A stretch of DNA of 64,000 nt from Amycolatopsis aidingensis (GCF_018885265.1 NZ_CP076538.1:3818001-3882000); one strand, 5' to 3'. Shown: positions 1-10,881, numbered from the stretch's first letter. Translations and numbers: made by a program. Notes: a model not told the origin generated them from the letters alone.

Positions 1-1734
1 GGTCACCTGGGCGCCGACGACGGGCGAGCCGGCCGCGGGCATGGCGCCGTCCGCGTTCGGGGTGTCGTGCAGGAGACGCAGGCCCAGGAAGGAACCGGGG
101 GAACCGGCCTCGTTCTGGTAGAAGACCGGCTGGGCCCACTGCCGGGCCACCGCGAAGTCGAGCCTGCCGTCCCCATCGGAGTCGGCCGTGGCGATGCCCC
201 GGGTCGGCACCGGCACGTCGAGCCCGAGGTCACCGGAGAGGTTGGCATAGCTTCCTTCACCATCCGGGGCGTAGAACGCCAGGCGCTGGTTGCCTGCGAT
301 ATCGTCGCCGTGGTTGACCCTGGGCCACCAGAACGGGTTGGCAAGCAGCTGGTCGTTGGCGGTCGCCAGCTCCTGCAGCTGCGGCCAGCGGTTCACCTGG
401 CCCTTGACGAACCCGGTTGCCTGGGCGATCTCCGGCTTGCCGTCGTTGTTGAAGTCGTCGATCTTCACGTCCCAGCCCCAGCCGGACCATGCCGTGCCCG
501 CCGGTGCGCTGGCATCCTTGAACGGTGGAGTACCCTCGGCCAGCTGGGTGCGCACCTCGGCCTTGTCCTCGGCCGTGTTCATGAACTGGAAGTTGCTCTC
601 CTGAATACCCCAGGAGGTGGTGATGTTGCTGACGTACATGTCGTACAGGCCGTCACCGTCCAGGTCGCCGAAGTCGACTCCCATACCCTTGAACGAGTCG
701 ATCCCGACCTGCTTGGACTTCGGGATGGTCGCCGAACGGACATCGCTGACCACCGAGAACTCGATGTTGCCCGGGGTGGACTTGTTGTAGAGCAGGTGAT
801 CGGGACCGAAGTCGTTGGCAAGGTACAGTTCGGGAAGGCCGTCGCCGTCCAGATCGTTGGCCGCCGCCGCGAGCTCCCAGCCCTTGGACACGTCCACCGA
901 GAGCACGTCATCGAGCTTCTGGTAGCTCACCGTCGGGTCGCTGCCCGCCGTCCCTTCGGTCCAGCGGAAGAAGTAGTCCTCCCCGCCGTTGTGCGCGGCC
1001 GACAGCGAGTGGTTCATCTCGACACCGCCCGCGACCTCCTCGTTCAGCACCGGGCTGTGCGGGAAGTAGTTGGTGATGAGGATGTCGCCGTGCCCGTCAC
1101 CGTCGAAGTCGTCGTAGGCGACCGCGTTGGAGTTCCACTGCGGACCGTCGTACACCGGACCGGTTGTGCCGGGTACCAGTTCCGTTGGCCGGAAGGCGGC
1201 GTTGCCCAGTGCGGTGGCGTCGGTCTTGGCGAGGAAGATGATCGGAGTCCGGCCCCAGTAGTAGACCAGCAGGTCGGTCCGGCCGTCCTCGTTGAAGTCG
1301 CCGGGCAGGCAGCCCATCGGCGCGATGTCGTCGTTCATCGGCAGCGAGCCCGGGTCCAGTGCAAACGGGGCGTACCGGCCGGCGTTCGCGTCCGGCGCGG
1401 GGGTGACCACCACCTTGTCGATACGCGGGTCGCTGATGCACAGGTCGTTGGGCAGGCCGTCGCCGTCCACGTCGTTCATGGCGATCGCCGCACCGACCGA
1501 GGAGATCCAGGCGTCGATATGCTTGTAGTCCTGGTTCACCTCGCGGATCTCCTGCTGCGGGAAACCGCTCGGCATGGCAACGGACTTGGGCGAGAAAGCG
1601 TACTCTTCGGCGAGATTCGCGGTTTCAGCAGCGGAGTGCGTCGATGGTTGCGCGACGACGAACACGGTCGCCATCAAGGCGAGCGCAACTACTCCGGTTA
1701 GCTGCCTGCGCAACCAGCCAGCTGCGAAATTCAC
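1..1734 (-). CDS. UnbV/ASPIC-type FG-GAP repeat protein, enediyne cluster (partial)
   Basis: The gene is cut by the left window edge; 578 codons are visible. The GTG start at 1734 follows an in-frame TAG two codons upstream and has GGAGG about 9 nt away. Residues 1-36 look like an export signal (Arg-Arg, then hydrophobic LTGVVALALMATVFVV). The mature part repeats FG-GAP/VCBS calcium-type motifs such as NDVDGDGLPND, DFNEDGRTD, DDFDGDGHGD, DLDGDGLPE, DLDGDGLYD and DFNNDGKPE, a beta-propeller signature. The last residues (SFLGLRLLH) look like the beginning of an ASPIC/UnbV domain. The UnbV name comes from enediyne clusters, where such proteins have no proven function. Divergent placement next to pksE fits that family. 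Family call is firm; function is unknown. Confidence 0.85.
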   Translation of the reverse strand, partial: MNFAAGWLRRQLTGVVALALMATVFVVAQPSTHSAAETANLAEEYAFSPKSVAMPSGFPQQEIREVNQDYKHIDAWISSVGAAIAMNDVDGDGLPNDLCISDPRIDKVVVTPAPDANAGRYAPFALDPGSLPMNDDIAPMGCLPGDFNEDGRTDLLVYYWGRTPIIFLAKTDATALGNAAFRPTELVPGTTGPVYDGPQWNSNAVAYDDFDGDGHGDILITNYFPHSPVLNEEVAGGVEMNHSLSAAHNGGEDYFFRWTEGTAGSDPTVSYQKLDDVLSVDVSKGWELAAAANDLDGDGLPELYLANDFGPDHLLYNKSTPGNIEFSVVSDVRSATIPKSKQVGIDSFKGMGVDFGDLDGDGLYDMYVSNITTSWGIQESNFQFMNTAEDKAEVRTQLAEGTPPFKDASAPAGTAWSGWGWDVKIDDFNNDGKPEIAQATGFVKGQVNRWPQLQELATANDQLLANPFWWPRVNHGDDIAGNQRLAFYAPDGEGSYANLSGDLGLDVPVPTRGIATADSDGDGRLDFAVARQWAQPVFYQNEAGSPGSFLGLRLLHDTPNADGAMPAAGSPVVGAQVT

Positions 1735-2296
1735 TGACTAACACCTCCAGGACACGACATGGCCGGCAGCGCGTCGCCGCCCTCATTCAGATACGGACAC
1801 ATCGCCATCGGCGAAATTTCTGGGCACACTTGCTGAGTTGCCTGCTTGTGTCCATTCGAGCGTCACAGACCGCATCATGTGGAGGCCACTCTGATCGTGC
1901 TCGCTGCCGGACAGGCATCCGTTCCCGGGGTGGAAGCCACTGCGGACGGGGACGACACAATGAGAGAAAATCAGCGGAATCTTGCCTTCGCGACCCACGG
2001 CCGATCATGTAACGTACGTTGTCAGTATACCCCGCGAGCCGATCTCCCCGATAGCCCTTCTGGTCGGTCGCACGGCAAAAGAAGTTCCTGCTCGTGGTTT
2101 CATAACGTTCTTATGGAATTGCACCACCGTGGCCAAATCGAATCACGCCGTTATGCAATAAAGGCTGGTCACGGACATCCGAGGGCACAATCAAAGATGA
2201 CGCCGCGATCATGGCTCGCCAGGCTGGATCCGTGTGGAAATCACCGTATCGACGGTGGGCGTCGAAAACACCGATATCTCGGAAGGACCGAGAATT
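1735..2296. promoter_or_regulatory. Divergent promoter region between unbV-like gene and pksE
   Basis: These 562 bases between two divergent genes hold no convincing gene and are visibly less G+C rich than the flanks, as expected of a promoter region. A perfect 10-bp palindrome, AACGTACGTT, lies at 2011-2020 and is a plausible regulator site. I could not identify clean -35/-10 boxes. Confidence 0.5.
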
Positions 2297-5200
2297 ATGA
2301 CGAATACGCGAATTGCGATCGTCGGAATTGGCTTGAAGTACCCGGACGCGAATTCGCCGGGTGAGTTCTGGGACAACCTGCTTGCCGGCCGCCGCGCATT
2401 TCGGAACCTCCCGGATGAGCGGATGAACAAGGAGGACTACTGGGCGGAGGATCCCGCCGCGCCGGACCGGTTCTACTCCAGGAAGGCCGCGGTGCTGCGC
2501 AACTACGAGTTCGACCGGGTGAAGTACCGGGTCGCGGGCAGCACCTACCGCTCGACCGATCTCACGCACTGGCTCGCGCTGGACGTGACCGCGCAGGCGC
2601 TGGCCGACGCCGGGTTCCCGGACGGCGCCGGCCTGCCGAGGCAGTCCACCGGCGTGGTGATCGGCAACAGCCTGACTGGCGAGTTCTCCAGGGCCAACCT
2701 GATGCGGCTGCGCTGGCCGTACGTGCGCCGCACGGTCGCCGCGGCGCTGGCCGACAAGGGCTGGGACAATGACGAGGTCGGCGAGTTCCTCGCCGGGCTC
2801 GAGCAGCAGTACAAGGCGCCGTTCCCGCCGATCGACGAGGACAGCCTTGCCGGCGGGCTCGCCAACACCATCGCGGGCCGGATCTGCAACTACTTCGACC
2901 TGCACGGCGGTGGCTACACCGTGGACGGCGCATGCTCCTCCTCCCTGCTTTCGGTGACCACGGCGGCGAAGTCCCTGGTCGAGGGTGACCTGGACGTGGC
3001 GATCGCGGGTGGGGTCGACCTGTCCATCGACCCGTTCGAGGTGATCGGCTTCGCCAAGACGGGAGCGCTGGCCACCGGTGAGATGAAGGTCTACGACCGC
3101 GACTCCAACGGGTTCTGGCCGGGGGAGGGATCCGGCGTCGTGGTCCTCATGCGCGAGCAGGACGCGCTGGATCAGGGCATGCGGCACATCTACGCCTCGA
3201 TCGCGGGCTGGGGCGTCTCCTCGGACGGCAAGGGCGGCATCACCCGCCCCGAGGCCAGCGGGCACCGGCTCGCCCTGCAGCGGGCCTACCACCGCGCCGG
3301 ATACGGCGTGGAGTCCGTCTCCTACTTCGAGGGCCACGGAACCGGGACCGCACTGGGCGATGCCACCGAGATCGAGGCACTGTCCTCGGCCCGGCGCGAC
3401 GCCGACCCCGCGGCGCGCAAGGCCGCGCTCAGCACCGTGAAGGGCAACTTCGGCCATACCAAGGCCGCTGCCGGGGTGGCCGGCCTGATCAAGGCGGTGC
3501 TGTCGGTGTACCACCAGGTCATCCCGCCGGGCACCGGCCAGCAGGAACCGCACCCACTGCTGACGGCCGAGGACGCGGCGATGTACGTGCCGCAACAGGC
3601 CGAGCTGTGGCCGAAGGACCAGCCCATCCGGGCCGGCGTGTCGGCGATGGGCTTCGGCGGGATCAACACGCACATCACCGTCGAGCAGCCGCGCAACGTC
3701 GAGCGCAAGACCGGCATCTCGCCCGGGGTGACGGACCTGGTAACCGGCAGGCAGGACGCCGAACTGTTGCTGCTGGACGCCCCGGACGCCGCGGGCCTGC
3801 GGGACCGGGCGGCTCAGGTCGAGGGGCTGACGGGCAAACTCGCCTTCGCCGAGCTCGCCGACCTCGCGGGCACCCTCGCCGGTGAGCTCGCCAGGTACCC
3901 GTGGCGGGCCGCCGTGGTGGCGACCAGCCCGGACGAGGCGGGCGAGAAGCTGGCCAAGCTGATCGCGATGCTGGACTCCGGGCAGGAGCGGATCTTCGCG
4001 CCGAACGAGGGGATCTTCGTCGAGCACGCCTCCGCGGCACCGCGGATCGCGTACCTGTTCCCCGGCCAGGGCTCGGGACGTGGGGCCGTCGGCGCGATCC
4101 GGCGCCGGTTCCCGGCCGCGGAGAACGTCTTCGCCACCGCCGGGGTGTCCTCGACCGGCGACCAGGTGGCCACCGAGGTCGCCCAGCCCCGGATCGTGGC
4201 CGGTTCCCTTGCCGCAACCCGGGTCCTGCACAGCGTCGGCATCGACGCCGATATCGCGGTGGGGCACAGTCTCGGCGAGCTGACCGCGCTGTCCTGGGGC
4301 GGCGCGATGGGCGGCCACCAGCTGCTGTCGCTGGCCCGCATCCGGGGCAGGTCATGGCCAGCGCCAGTCGCGGCGGCGGCACGATGGCCGGGCTCGGCAC
4401 CGGCCCGGAAAAGGCCAGGGAACTGGCCAACGGTCTTGGCGTGGTCATCGCCGGATACAACGGGCCGGAACAGACCGTCGTTTCCGGTTCGGTCGAGTCG
4501 GTGGAACTGGTGTGCAAGAAAGCGACGGACGAGGGAATCACCGCGGCGCGCATCAATGTGTCGCACGCATTCCATTCGCCCTTCGTCACCCCTGCGGCGG
4601 ACGGGATGACCGAGCGGCTCGCCGAGATGTCCTTCGCCGCCCTGACCCGCCCGGTCGTGTCGACGGTGACCGGTGCCGTACTCGAGTCGGACGTCGACGT
4701 GCGCACCCTGCTGCGGGACCAGGTCCTCGAGCCGGTGCGGTTCCACGAGGCCGCGGCCCGCGCGGTCGAAGGCGCCGACCTGGTCATCGAGGCCGGGCCC
4801 GGCCGGGTGCTCGCCGGGCTGGTCGGCCAGATCTCCCCGGACACGCGGGTGTTGTCGGTGGACACCGACAACGCCTCGCTTGGCCCGCTGCTGACGGTGA
4901 TCGGTGCTGCCTTCGCCGCGGGTGTCGCGGTGGACCCCACCGTGCTCTTCGCCAGGCGGGGCATCAAGCCGTTGCCGGTGGACGCGGAGTTCAGCTTCCT
5001 CACCAATCCCTGCGAGACCGCGCCCGAGCTCAGTGCGGACGTGGTGACCACGGCGGCCGCGGCGGCACCCGGCGCTCCTGCCATCGAACCCGAGGCGCAG
5101 GCCGGTGCCGAGCAGGTCTCCACCATCGAGTTGCTACGCAAACTCGCCGCCGAGCGGGTGGAGCTTCCGCTGGAGGCGGTCTCCGCGGACACGCATCCGC

Positions 5201-8112
5201 TGGACGACCTGCACCTGAGCTCCATCACGGTGGGCCAGCTGGTGAACGAGGTGACCAAGGAGCTCGGCAGGCCGCCACTGACCGCGACGCCGAACTTCGC
5301 CACCGTGCGGATCGGTGAGCTCGCCGAGATCATCGACCAGCTCGCCGACACCGCACACGAGCAGGACGCCCCCGCGCAGGAGGCGCCCGGCGTGGCGGCC
5401 TGGGTGCGCCCGTTCGCGGTCACCCATGTCGAGCGCCCGCACCCGCCGGCCGAGGTCGGCAGCGTGAGTGCCGCGGGTCAATGGTCGGTCTTCGCCCCGG
5501 AGGGCCATCCGCTGGCTGAGCCGCTGACCGGCGCCCTTTCCGGTGCTGGCCTCGGGGACGGCGTGCTGCTCTGCCTGCCCGCCGACTGCGACGAGACACA
5601 CGTCGGCCTGTTCCTCGATGCGGCAAGGGCGGCGCTGACCGCACCCCGGCTGGTCGTGGTGCAGCAGGGCCTCGGCGCTTCCGGCCTGGCCAGGACGTTG
5701 CACCTGGAGAACCCGTCCACCACGACCACGATCGTGGAGCTTCCGGAGGTCACCCCGGCCGGCCAGGAGGACCTGCGGCTGGCGGTGACCAGGGTCGTCA
5801 CCGAGGCGCGGGCGACGAACGGGTTCGCCGAGGTGCGCTACGACGCCGAGGGCAGGCGGCTGGTCCCGGTGCTGAACCCGGTGACCCCGGCGGAGTCCGG
5901 GCAGGCCCAGCTGGGCGCGGACGATGTGCTGCTGGTGACCGGCGGCGGCAAGGGCATCACCGCGGAGAGCGCACTGGCCATCGTCGCGGACACCGGGGCC
6001 GGCCTTGGCCTGCTCGGGCGCAGTGATCCAGCGGAGGACACCGAGCTCGCGGCCAACCTGGCCCGGCTGGACGCGGCAGGCGTGCGTTACCGCTACGCCC
6101 AGGCCGACGTGACCTCGCCCGAGGCGGTCTCCCAGGCCGTGACCGAGATCCAGAACGAGCTCGGCGACGTCACGGCGGTGCTGCACGGGGCAGGGCGCAA
6201 CGAGCCGGAAGGCCTGGCCACGTTGTCCGAGGAGACCTTCCGCCGCACGCTCGCACCCAAGATCACCGGGCTGCGGACCGTGCTGGACGCGGTGGACGGG
6301 GACAAGATCAAGCTCCTGGTCACCTTCGGCAGCATCATCGGCAGGGCCGGGCTACGTGGGGAGGCGCACTACGCCACAGCCAACGACTGGATGACCGAGC
6401 TGACCGTGCGGTTCCAGCGGGAGCACCCGGCAGCGCGGGTGCTGGCCCTGGAATGGTCAGTCTGGTCCGGCGCGGGCATGGGGGAGCGGCTCGGTGTGGT
6501 CGAGGCCCTGATGCGTGACGGGATCACGCCGATCTCCACCGACAGCGGGCTGGAGTTGCTGCGTAAGGTGCTGGCCGACCCCTCGGCCGGGCCGGTGCTG
6601 GTGATGAGCGGCCGCAGCGGCGACCTGCCGACATTGACCCTGGAGCGGCCCAGCCTGCCGCTGCTGCGTTTCGTGGACCGGGTCAAGGCGTACTACCCGG
6701 GCATCGAACTGGTCACCGAGGCGGACCTGGCCCCGGGCAGCGACCCGTACCTCTCCGACCACGAGATCGACGGCGACCTGCTGTTCCCCGCGGTGCTCAG
6801 CATGGAGGCGATGACCCAGGTCGCCTCGGTACTCAGCGAGGACGAAGGCAGGCCGCTGCTGGAGAACATGGAGTTCCTGCGGCCCATCGTGGTGCGGCCG
6901 GACGGGCAGACCACCGTGCGGATCGCCGCGCTGGTCACCGCGCCCGGTGTGGTGGATGTGGTGATCCGCAGCGAGGAGACCGGCTTCGGCACCGACCACT
7001 TCCGGGCCACCCTGCGCTGGCCGCGCCCGGAGCTGCCAGCCGAGCACCACCCGGTCGCGGCGGAGCTGCCCGCCGTGCCGGTGGACCCGGCGGCCGAGCT
7101 CTACGGCGGGCTGATGTTCCAGGGCAAGCGGTTCCAGCGGTTGATCGGCTACCGGAGGGCGAACGCCCGGCACGCGGTCGCCGAGATCGCCGCGAGCCCG
7201 CAGCCCGGCTGGTTCGCCACCTTCGTACCACAGGACATGCTGCTCGCCGACCCCGGCACCCGCGATGTGGCCATGCACGCGCTGCAGTGCTGCGTCCCGG
7301 ACGCCACCCTGCTGCCGGAGCGGATCGAGCGGCTGTACCTGACCCCGGCAGGCGGCGAGCAACCGGAGTACGTGGTGCTCGACGCCAGGGAACGGGAGCA
7401 GGACGGGGACAGCTACACCTACGACGTCGACCTCAGCTCGCCCTCCGGCACGCTGCTGGAGCGCTGGGAGGGGCTGACCCTGCGTGCCGTGCGCAAGAAC
7501 GACGGCAGCGGTCCGTGGGTGCCGTCCATGCTCGGCTCCTATCTCGAGCGGACGCTGGAGCGGGTGCTCGGTGGTAGCCGCGCGGTGGTGGTCGAACCCG
7601 ACCCGGCCGACGCCGAGCAGGCTGCCGGGGGCACCGAGCGGCGCGCGCAGACCCAGCTCGCGATGAGCAGGGCGCTCGGGCGGCCGGTCGAGTTGCGGTA
7701 CCGCCCGGACGGCAAGCCGGAGACCGAGGACGCCACGGTGTCCGCCTCGCACGGTGAGGGCCTCACCATGGCCATCGCGGGTGCGGGCAGGCTGGCCTGC
7801 GATGTCGAGGCCGCGGTGGACCGTTCCGATGACGACTGGGCCGCGCTGCTGGGCGCGGCGCAGTTGCCCGCACGGGACCTGTTGCGCGGCAACGAGGAAG
7901 ACGCGGTGGCGAACACCAGGGTCTGGGCCGCGCTGGAGTGCCTGCGCAAGGCGGGGGCCACCACGCAGGCGCTGACCGTGGGCAAGATCCATGACAACCG
8001 GTGGGTGCTGCTGTCCGCGGGGGACACCACGGTCGCGACCTGGGTGACCCGGATCGAAGGCAGGCCCGATCCCATCGTGTTCGCGGTGCTCACTGGAAAG
8101 GAAGGACGCTGA
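2297..8112 (+). CDS. pksE: Enediyne iterative type I polyketide synthase (frameshifted as read)
   Basis: Iterative PKS expected to build the linear polyene precursor of an enediyne core. The ATG at 2297 has GGAAGGA about 9 nt upstream, preferred over GTG 2234. Domains after restoring the frame (about 1,938 aa, normal for the family): KS 1-460 with triad Cys213 (VDGACSSS), His347 (EGHGTG) and His387 (NFGHTK); AT about 560-890 with Ser658 (GHSLGE) and the HAFHS motif near 760; ACP with the phosphopantetheine serine near 976 (DLHLSSI); KR about 1205-1430 (TGGGKGIT, HYATAND); DH about 1440-1690 (DHEIDGDLLFP); C-terminal PPTase-like domain about 1740-1938. The frame breaks inside AT at 4341-4350: RIRG and VMASAS are in different frames, and one extra C in the GGGGC run joins them. 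Probably a base-calling gap, otherwise a dead PKS. Confidence 0.9.
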
Positions 8113-8582
8113 TGGCCGGCTACTACGAAATACGGCACACCATCGGATTCGAGGAGACCAATCTCGTCGGCAACGTGTACTACGTCAACTACCTGCGCTG
8201 GCAGGGACGGTGCCGGGAGATGTTCCTGCGGGAGAAGGCGCCCGGCGTGCTGGCCGAGCTGCAGGACGACCTGAAGCTGTTCACGCTCAAGGTGGAGTGC
8301 GAGTTCTACGCCGAGATCACCGCCTTCGACGAGCTGGCCGTGCGGATGCGGCTGGAGGAGCTGACCCAGACGCAGATCCAGTTCAGCTTCGACTACGTGC
8401 ACCTCAAGGAAGATGTGGAGTTCCTGGTGGCCAAGGGCAGGCAGCGGGTCGCGTGCATGCGCGGGCCCAATGCCAGTACCGCGCCGTCCAGGGTGCCGGA
8501 GGAGCTCGTGGCCGCACTCACCCCCTACGCCGAGTCACGCGACGCCGCCAGGGCGTCGGTGATGACCGCCGCGGGGGGATGA
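8112..8582 (+). CDS. Enediyne hot-dog thioesterase (SgcE10/DynE7-like)
   Basis: A 156-aa single hot-dog-fold acyl-ACP thioesterase. The start overlaps the pksE stop by one base (TGATG), indicating translational coupling. The N-terminal signature EETNLVGNVYYVNY is typical of the thioesterases that release the polyene from PksE, and the length is normal. In enediyne systems this enzyme acts directly on the PKS-bound chain to free the heptaene-type product. Position immediately after pksE is the canonical arrangement, so the assignment is strong. Confidence 0.93.
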   Translation: MAGYYEIRHTIGFEETNLVGNVYYVNYLRWQGRCREMFLREKAPGVLAELQDDLKLFTLKVECEFYAEITAFDELAVRMRLEELTQTQIQFSFDYVHLKEDVEFLVAKGRQRVACMRGPNASTAPSRVPEELVAALTPYAESRDAARASVMTAAGG

Positions 8583-8583
8583 G

Positions 8584-9114
8584 ATGAGCGACAACGGGTA
8601 TACCGGGGCCTCGACCGTCCAGGCCGACCAGACGGCCGAGCCGGTGTCGCTGCGGGAGGCGATGGCGCAGCTCGCCACCGGGCTCACCGTGCTCACCGCA
8701 CCCGGTGCGCGCATCCATGGCATGACGGCCAACGCCTTCACCTCGGTATCGCTGGATCCGCCCCTGGTGTTGTGCTGCGTCAGCCACACCGCGCGGATGC
8801 ATGCGGCGATCAAGGAGGCCGGCTGCTTCGCGGTGTCCATGCTGGGCGCCGACCAGGAGGAGCTGGCCCGCTACTTCGCCGACAAGCGCAGGCCGACCGG
8901 GGCGGCCCAGTTCGACACCGTGGACTGGGTGGCGGGCCCGCACACCGGTGCCCCGCTGCTGTCCGGTTCGCTCGCCTGGCTCGAATGCGAGGTGACCGAG
9001 GACTATGCGGGTGGCGATCACTCGATCTTCGTCGGCAGGGTACTGAGCTCGCTACGGATCACCAGGCAGCGGGCGCTGGTGTTCTACAACGGCGGTTTCC
9101 ACCGGGTGGCGTAG
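8584..9114 (+). CDS. NAD(P)H:flavin oxidoreductase, enediyne-type (SgcE6-like)
   Basis: A 176-aa flavin reductase domain protein of the HpaC/SgcE6 class, which supplies reduced flavin to a partner monooxygenase. The core reads SLREAMAQLATGLTVLTA, then HGMTANAFTSVSLDPPLVLCCV, the FMN/FAD-binding face of this fold. It starts one base after the thioesterase stop, making it the third gene of the pksE operon. The monooxygenase it serves is not next to it in this window. Precise flavin and nucleotide preference cannot be read from the sequence. Confidence 0.85.
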   Translation: MSDNGYTGASTVQADQTAEPVSLREAMAQLATGLTVLTAPGARIHGMTANAFTSVSLDPPLVLCCVSHTARMHAAIKEAGCFAVSMLGADQEELARYFADKRRPTGAAQFDTVDWVAGPHTGAPLLSGSLAWLECEVTEDYAGGDHSIFVGRVLSSLRITRQRALVFYNGGFHRVA

Positions 9115-9123
9115 CGGCAAGGA

Positions 9124-9168
9124 CGGCGGCCCGCCGCACCGAACCAGGTTCGGTGCGGCGGGCCGCCG
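9124..9168 (+). terminator. Strong hairpin after the pksE operon
   Basis: Perfect 21-bp inverted repeat (arms 9124-9144 and 9148-9168) with a three-base CAG loop, starting 10 nt after the flavin reductase stop. There is no clear T tail, as is common in high-GC actinomycetes. It separates the plus-strand operon from the convergent tetR-type gene. Confidence 0.85.
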
Positions 9169-9217
9169 CTGTGCGGAACGAAGGAACGGGCTCCGGCGCC
9201 GCACCGGAGCCCGCAGA

Positions 9218-9298
9218 CCCTGAACGTGGCTTTCGCGACGTCAGACGTCTCGGATGTGCCGTTCGCGACGTTGAGCGTCCTGATCGCCACGTTCAGGG
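9218..9298. repeat. 81-bp palindromic intergenic repeat, copy 1
   Basis: Perfect 13-bp outer arms (CCCTGAACGTGGC and its complement) enclose two degenerate internal units built on GCGACGT...GTC. A second element of exactly the same length, about four-fifths identical, lies at 41306-41386. Both sit between convergent genes. I infer a genome-wide REP-like family. Confidence 0.8.
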
Positions 9299-9344
9299 CA
9301 TCCGCGGCGGGGGCGCGGGTGTAGTGGCGAGGTGCTGGGCGGCG

Positions 9345-10067
9345 CTAGTGTCGGCAGAGGCCGCTGGCGGCCCGGCTCCTGGCGGCCGCGGCGGCGGTGG
9401 TCGATCCCGACCTGCCGAGGAACTCGGTCTCGAAGCGCATCCGGGCCTCGGCCACCGACCGGGCCGCTGCCTCGGGGTCGTCTCCGGCGCCGATCATCAG
9501 GCGTACCAGCTGGATCTCGAAGCAGTGCTCGGCGTTCCATGGCTCGACCAGGTAGTCGCCGAGCTCGAGGGTGACCAGCCCGTGCGTCGCGAACCACATC
9601 TGATGGGCGATGAGGTCGTCATCCAGCGGGCTGAACCGGCCCACGGACACGCACCGGCTGGCGCACTCCACGACATTCGACAGGGTGTACCGCCCGTGCT
9701 GCCGGTCGTCCTCGGATAGCGAGAAGCCCGCGAGGGAGGAACCGCCGAACATGACCGCGTACAGGTGCGGATTCGACAGGGCGTTGTGTCGGTAGGCGTG
9801 GCCCAGCAAGGCCATATCGGCTACCGGGTCCTCGGTCTTCGCCACGCTGGTCATGTACTCCTGCAGGCGGGCGAACCCCTCGTAGACGATCTCCCTGACC
9901 AGCCCGCTCATCCCGCCGAAATGGGTGTAGACGCCCATGGTCGAGCTGCCCGCTTCGGCTGCGACCCGGCGGGCGGACAGGGCGCTCGGCCCCTCCTCCG
10001 CGAGCAACCGTGCGCCGATCTCGATGAAGGATTGCCGGGCTTTTGGATCAGACCTGCGAGGACTCAT
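9345..10067 (-). CDS. TetR/AcrR family transcriptional regulator
   Basis: A 240-aa one-component repressor. The N-terminal helix-turn-helix covers about residues 10-55 (ARQSFIEIGARLLAEEGPSALSARRVAAEAG, then MGVYTHFGGMSGLVREI). The larger helical C-terminal part is the ligand/dimer domain. ATG 10067 was chosen because the HTH begins directly after it; longer reading frames upstream run into the araC-type gene. It lies 10 nt after that gene, so the two regulators form one operon. Its position next to the enediyne operon suggests a pathway-level role, which is inference only. Confidence 0.82.
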   Translation of the reverse strand: MSPRRSDPKARQSFIEIGARLLAEEGPSALSARRVAAEAGSSTMGVYTHFGGMSGLVREIVYEGFARLQEYMTSVAKTEDPVADMALLGHAYRHNALSNPHLYAVMFGGSSLAGFSLSEDDRQHGRYTLSNVVECASRCVSVGRFSPLDDDLIAHQMWFATHGLVTLELGDYLVEPWNAEHCFEIQLVRLMIGAGDDPEAAARSVAEARMRFETEFLGRSGSTTAAAAARSRAASGLCRH

Positions 10068-10077
10068 ACAACAGGCC

Positions 10078-10881
10078 TCATCCCGCCGAGACCGCATCCG
10101 GAAGGTCCTCGATCTCCAACTCGGCCATCGCCACCGACCGCATGTCGACCGGCGCGATGAGCACCGGTGGATCGAGGGTCCGTTGCGGGCGCAACACCAG
10201 GTCGACCGCGATCGTCGGAGTCCCATTGCGTACCACCACGGGTCCGTAGGAGCCGACATAGGGCGTGTCGGCGGGATCCCTCGTCGTGGTCGTCGGCACC
10301 TCGGCGCCAAGGGCGATCGCCTGCGCGTGCACGTGCCAAGTGCCGTGCGGGACCTCGTCCAGCACAAATGGGCCAGGACCGGACAGCACGGTACAACTGG
10401 CCGGGGTACCCTGCGGGATGGACTCGCGGAAGAGCCCCACGAAGGTGTAGCCGCGCCTGCCTCCATCGAGAACCCGCATGTTGCCGCGCATGGTCGCGCC
10501 CGAGCTGCTCACCCGGTGCGCGCGGGTCTCCAGCGCGCGGCGCGGAGCGTAACCGCCCAACTGGCGGAACGCGATAGGGGAGACACCCACGCCGCTCCGG
10601 AAGCGAGAGCTGAACGTGCCCGGGCTATTGTAGCCGACCTGGTAGCTGATGTCGGCCACGGTCGACGACGACGTCAGCAACAGGTGCATTGCTTCCTTGA
10701 GCCTGAGCGCCGACAAATATCGAGCCGGAGAGACGCCCGTTATCTTCCGAAAAAGTCGAGTAAAGTAGAATTTGCTAAAATTTGCCGTTCGGGCCATGTC
10801 GTCAACGGTTATCCGGTCAGCGAGATTTTCTCGCATATAACCGATCGAGCGTTCTATGGCCCGCATTGCATGCTGGTCCAT
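10078..10881 (-). CDS. AraC-family regulator with N-terminal HTH
   Basis: A 267-aa DNA-binding regulator whose AraC double HTH sits at the N-terminus (about residues 5-105: DRITVDDMARTANFSKFYFTRLFRKITG, then VADISYQVGYNSPGTFSSRFR). This is the reverse of classical AraC. The remaining 160 residues are predicted mostly beta (GRRGYTFVGLFRESIPQG, VPHGTWHVHA) and match no sensor domain I can name. First gene of an operon with the tetR-type gene. A ligand role for the C-terminal part is likely but unproven. Confidence 0.82.
   Translation of the reverse strand: MDQHAMRAIERSIGYMRENLADRITVDDMARTANFSKFYFTRLFRKITGVSPARYLSALRLKEAMHLLLTSSSTVADISYQVGYNSPGTFSSRFRSGVGVSPIAFRQLGGYAPRRALETRAHRVSSSGATMRGNMRVLDGGRRGYTFVGLFRESIPQGTPASCTVLSGPGPFVLDEVPHGTWHVHAQAIALGAEVPTTTTRDPADTPYVGSYGPVVVRNGTPTIAVDLVLRPQRTLDPPVLIAPVDMRSVAMAELEIEDLPDAVSAG

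Noticed and set aside
67..1701. 544-aa plus-strand reading frame antisense to the UnbV-like gene
   Set aside because: High-GC shadow frame; the minus strand carries clear FG-GAP motifs, signal peptide and ribosome site.
2111..4318. 735-aa minus-strand reading frame opposite pksE
   Set aside because: No family resemblance; complementary to a conserved KS-AT region.
4341..4350. Programmed frameshift or two separate PKS genes
   Set aside because: The break lies inside the AT domain, no slippery heptamer is present, and single-base repair yields the standard PksE length.
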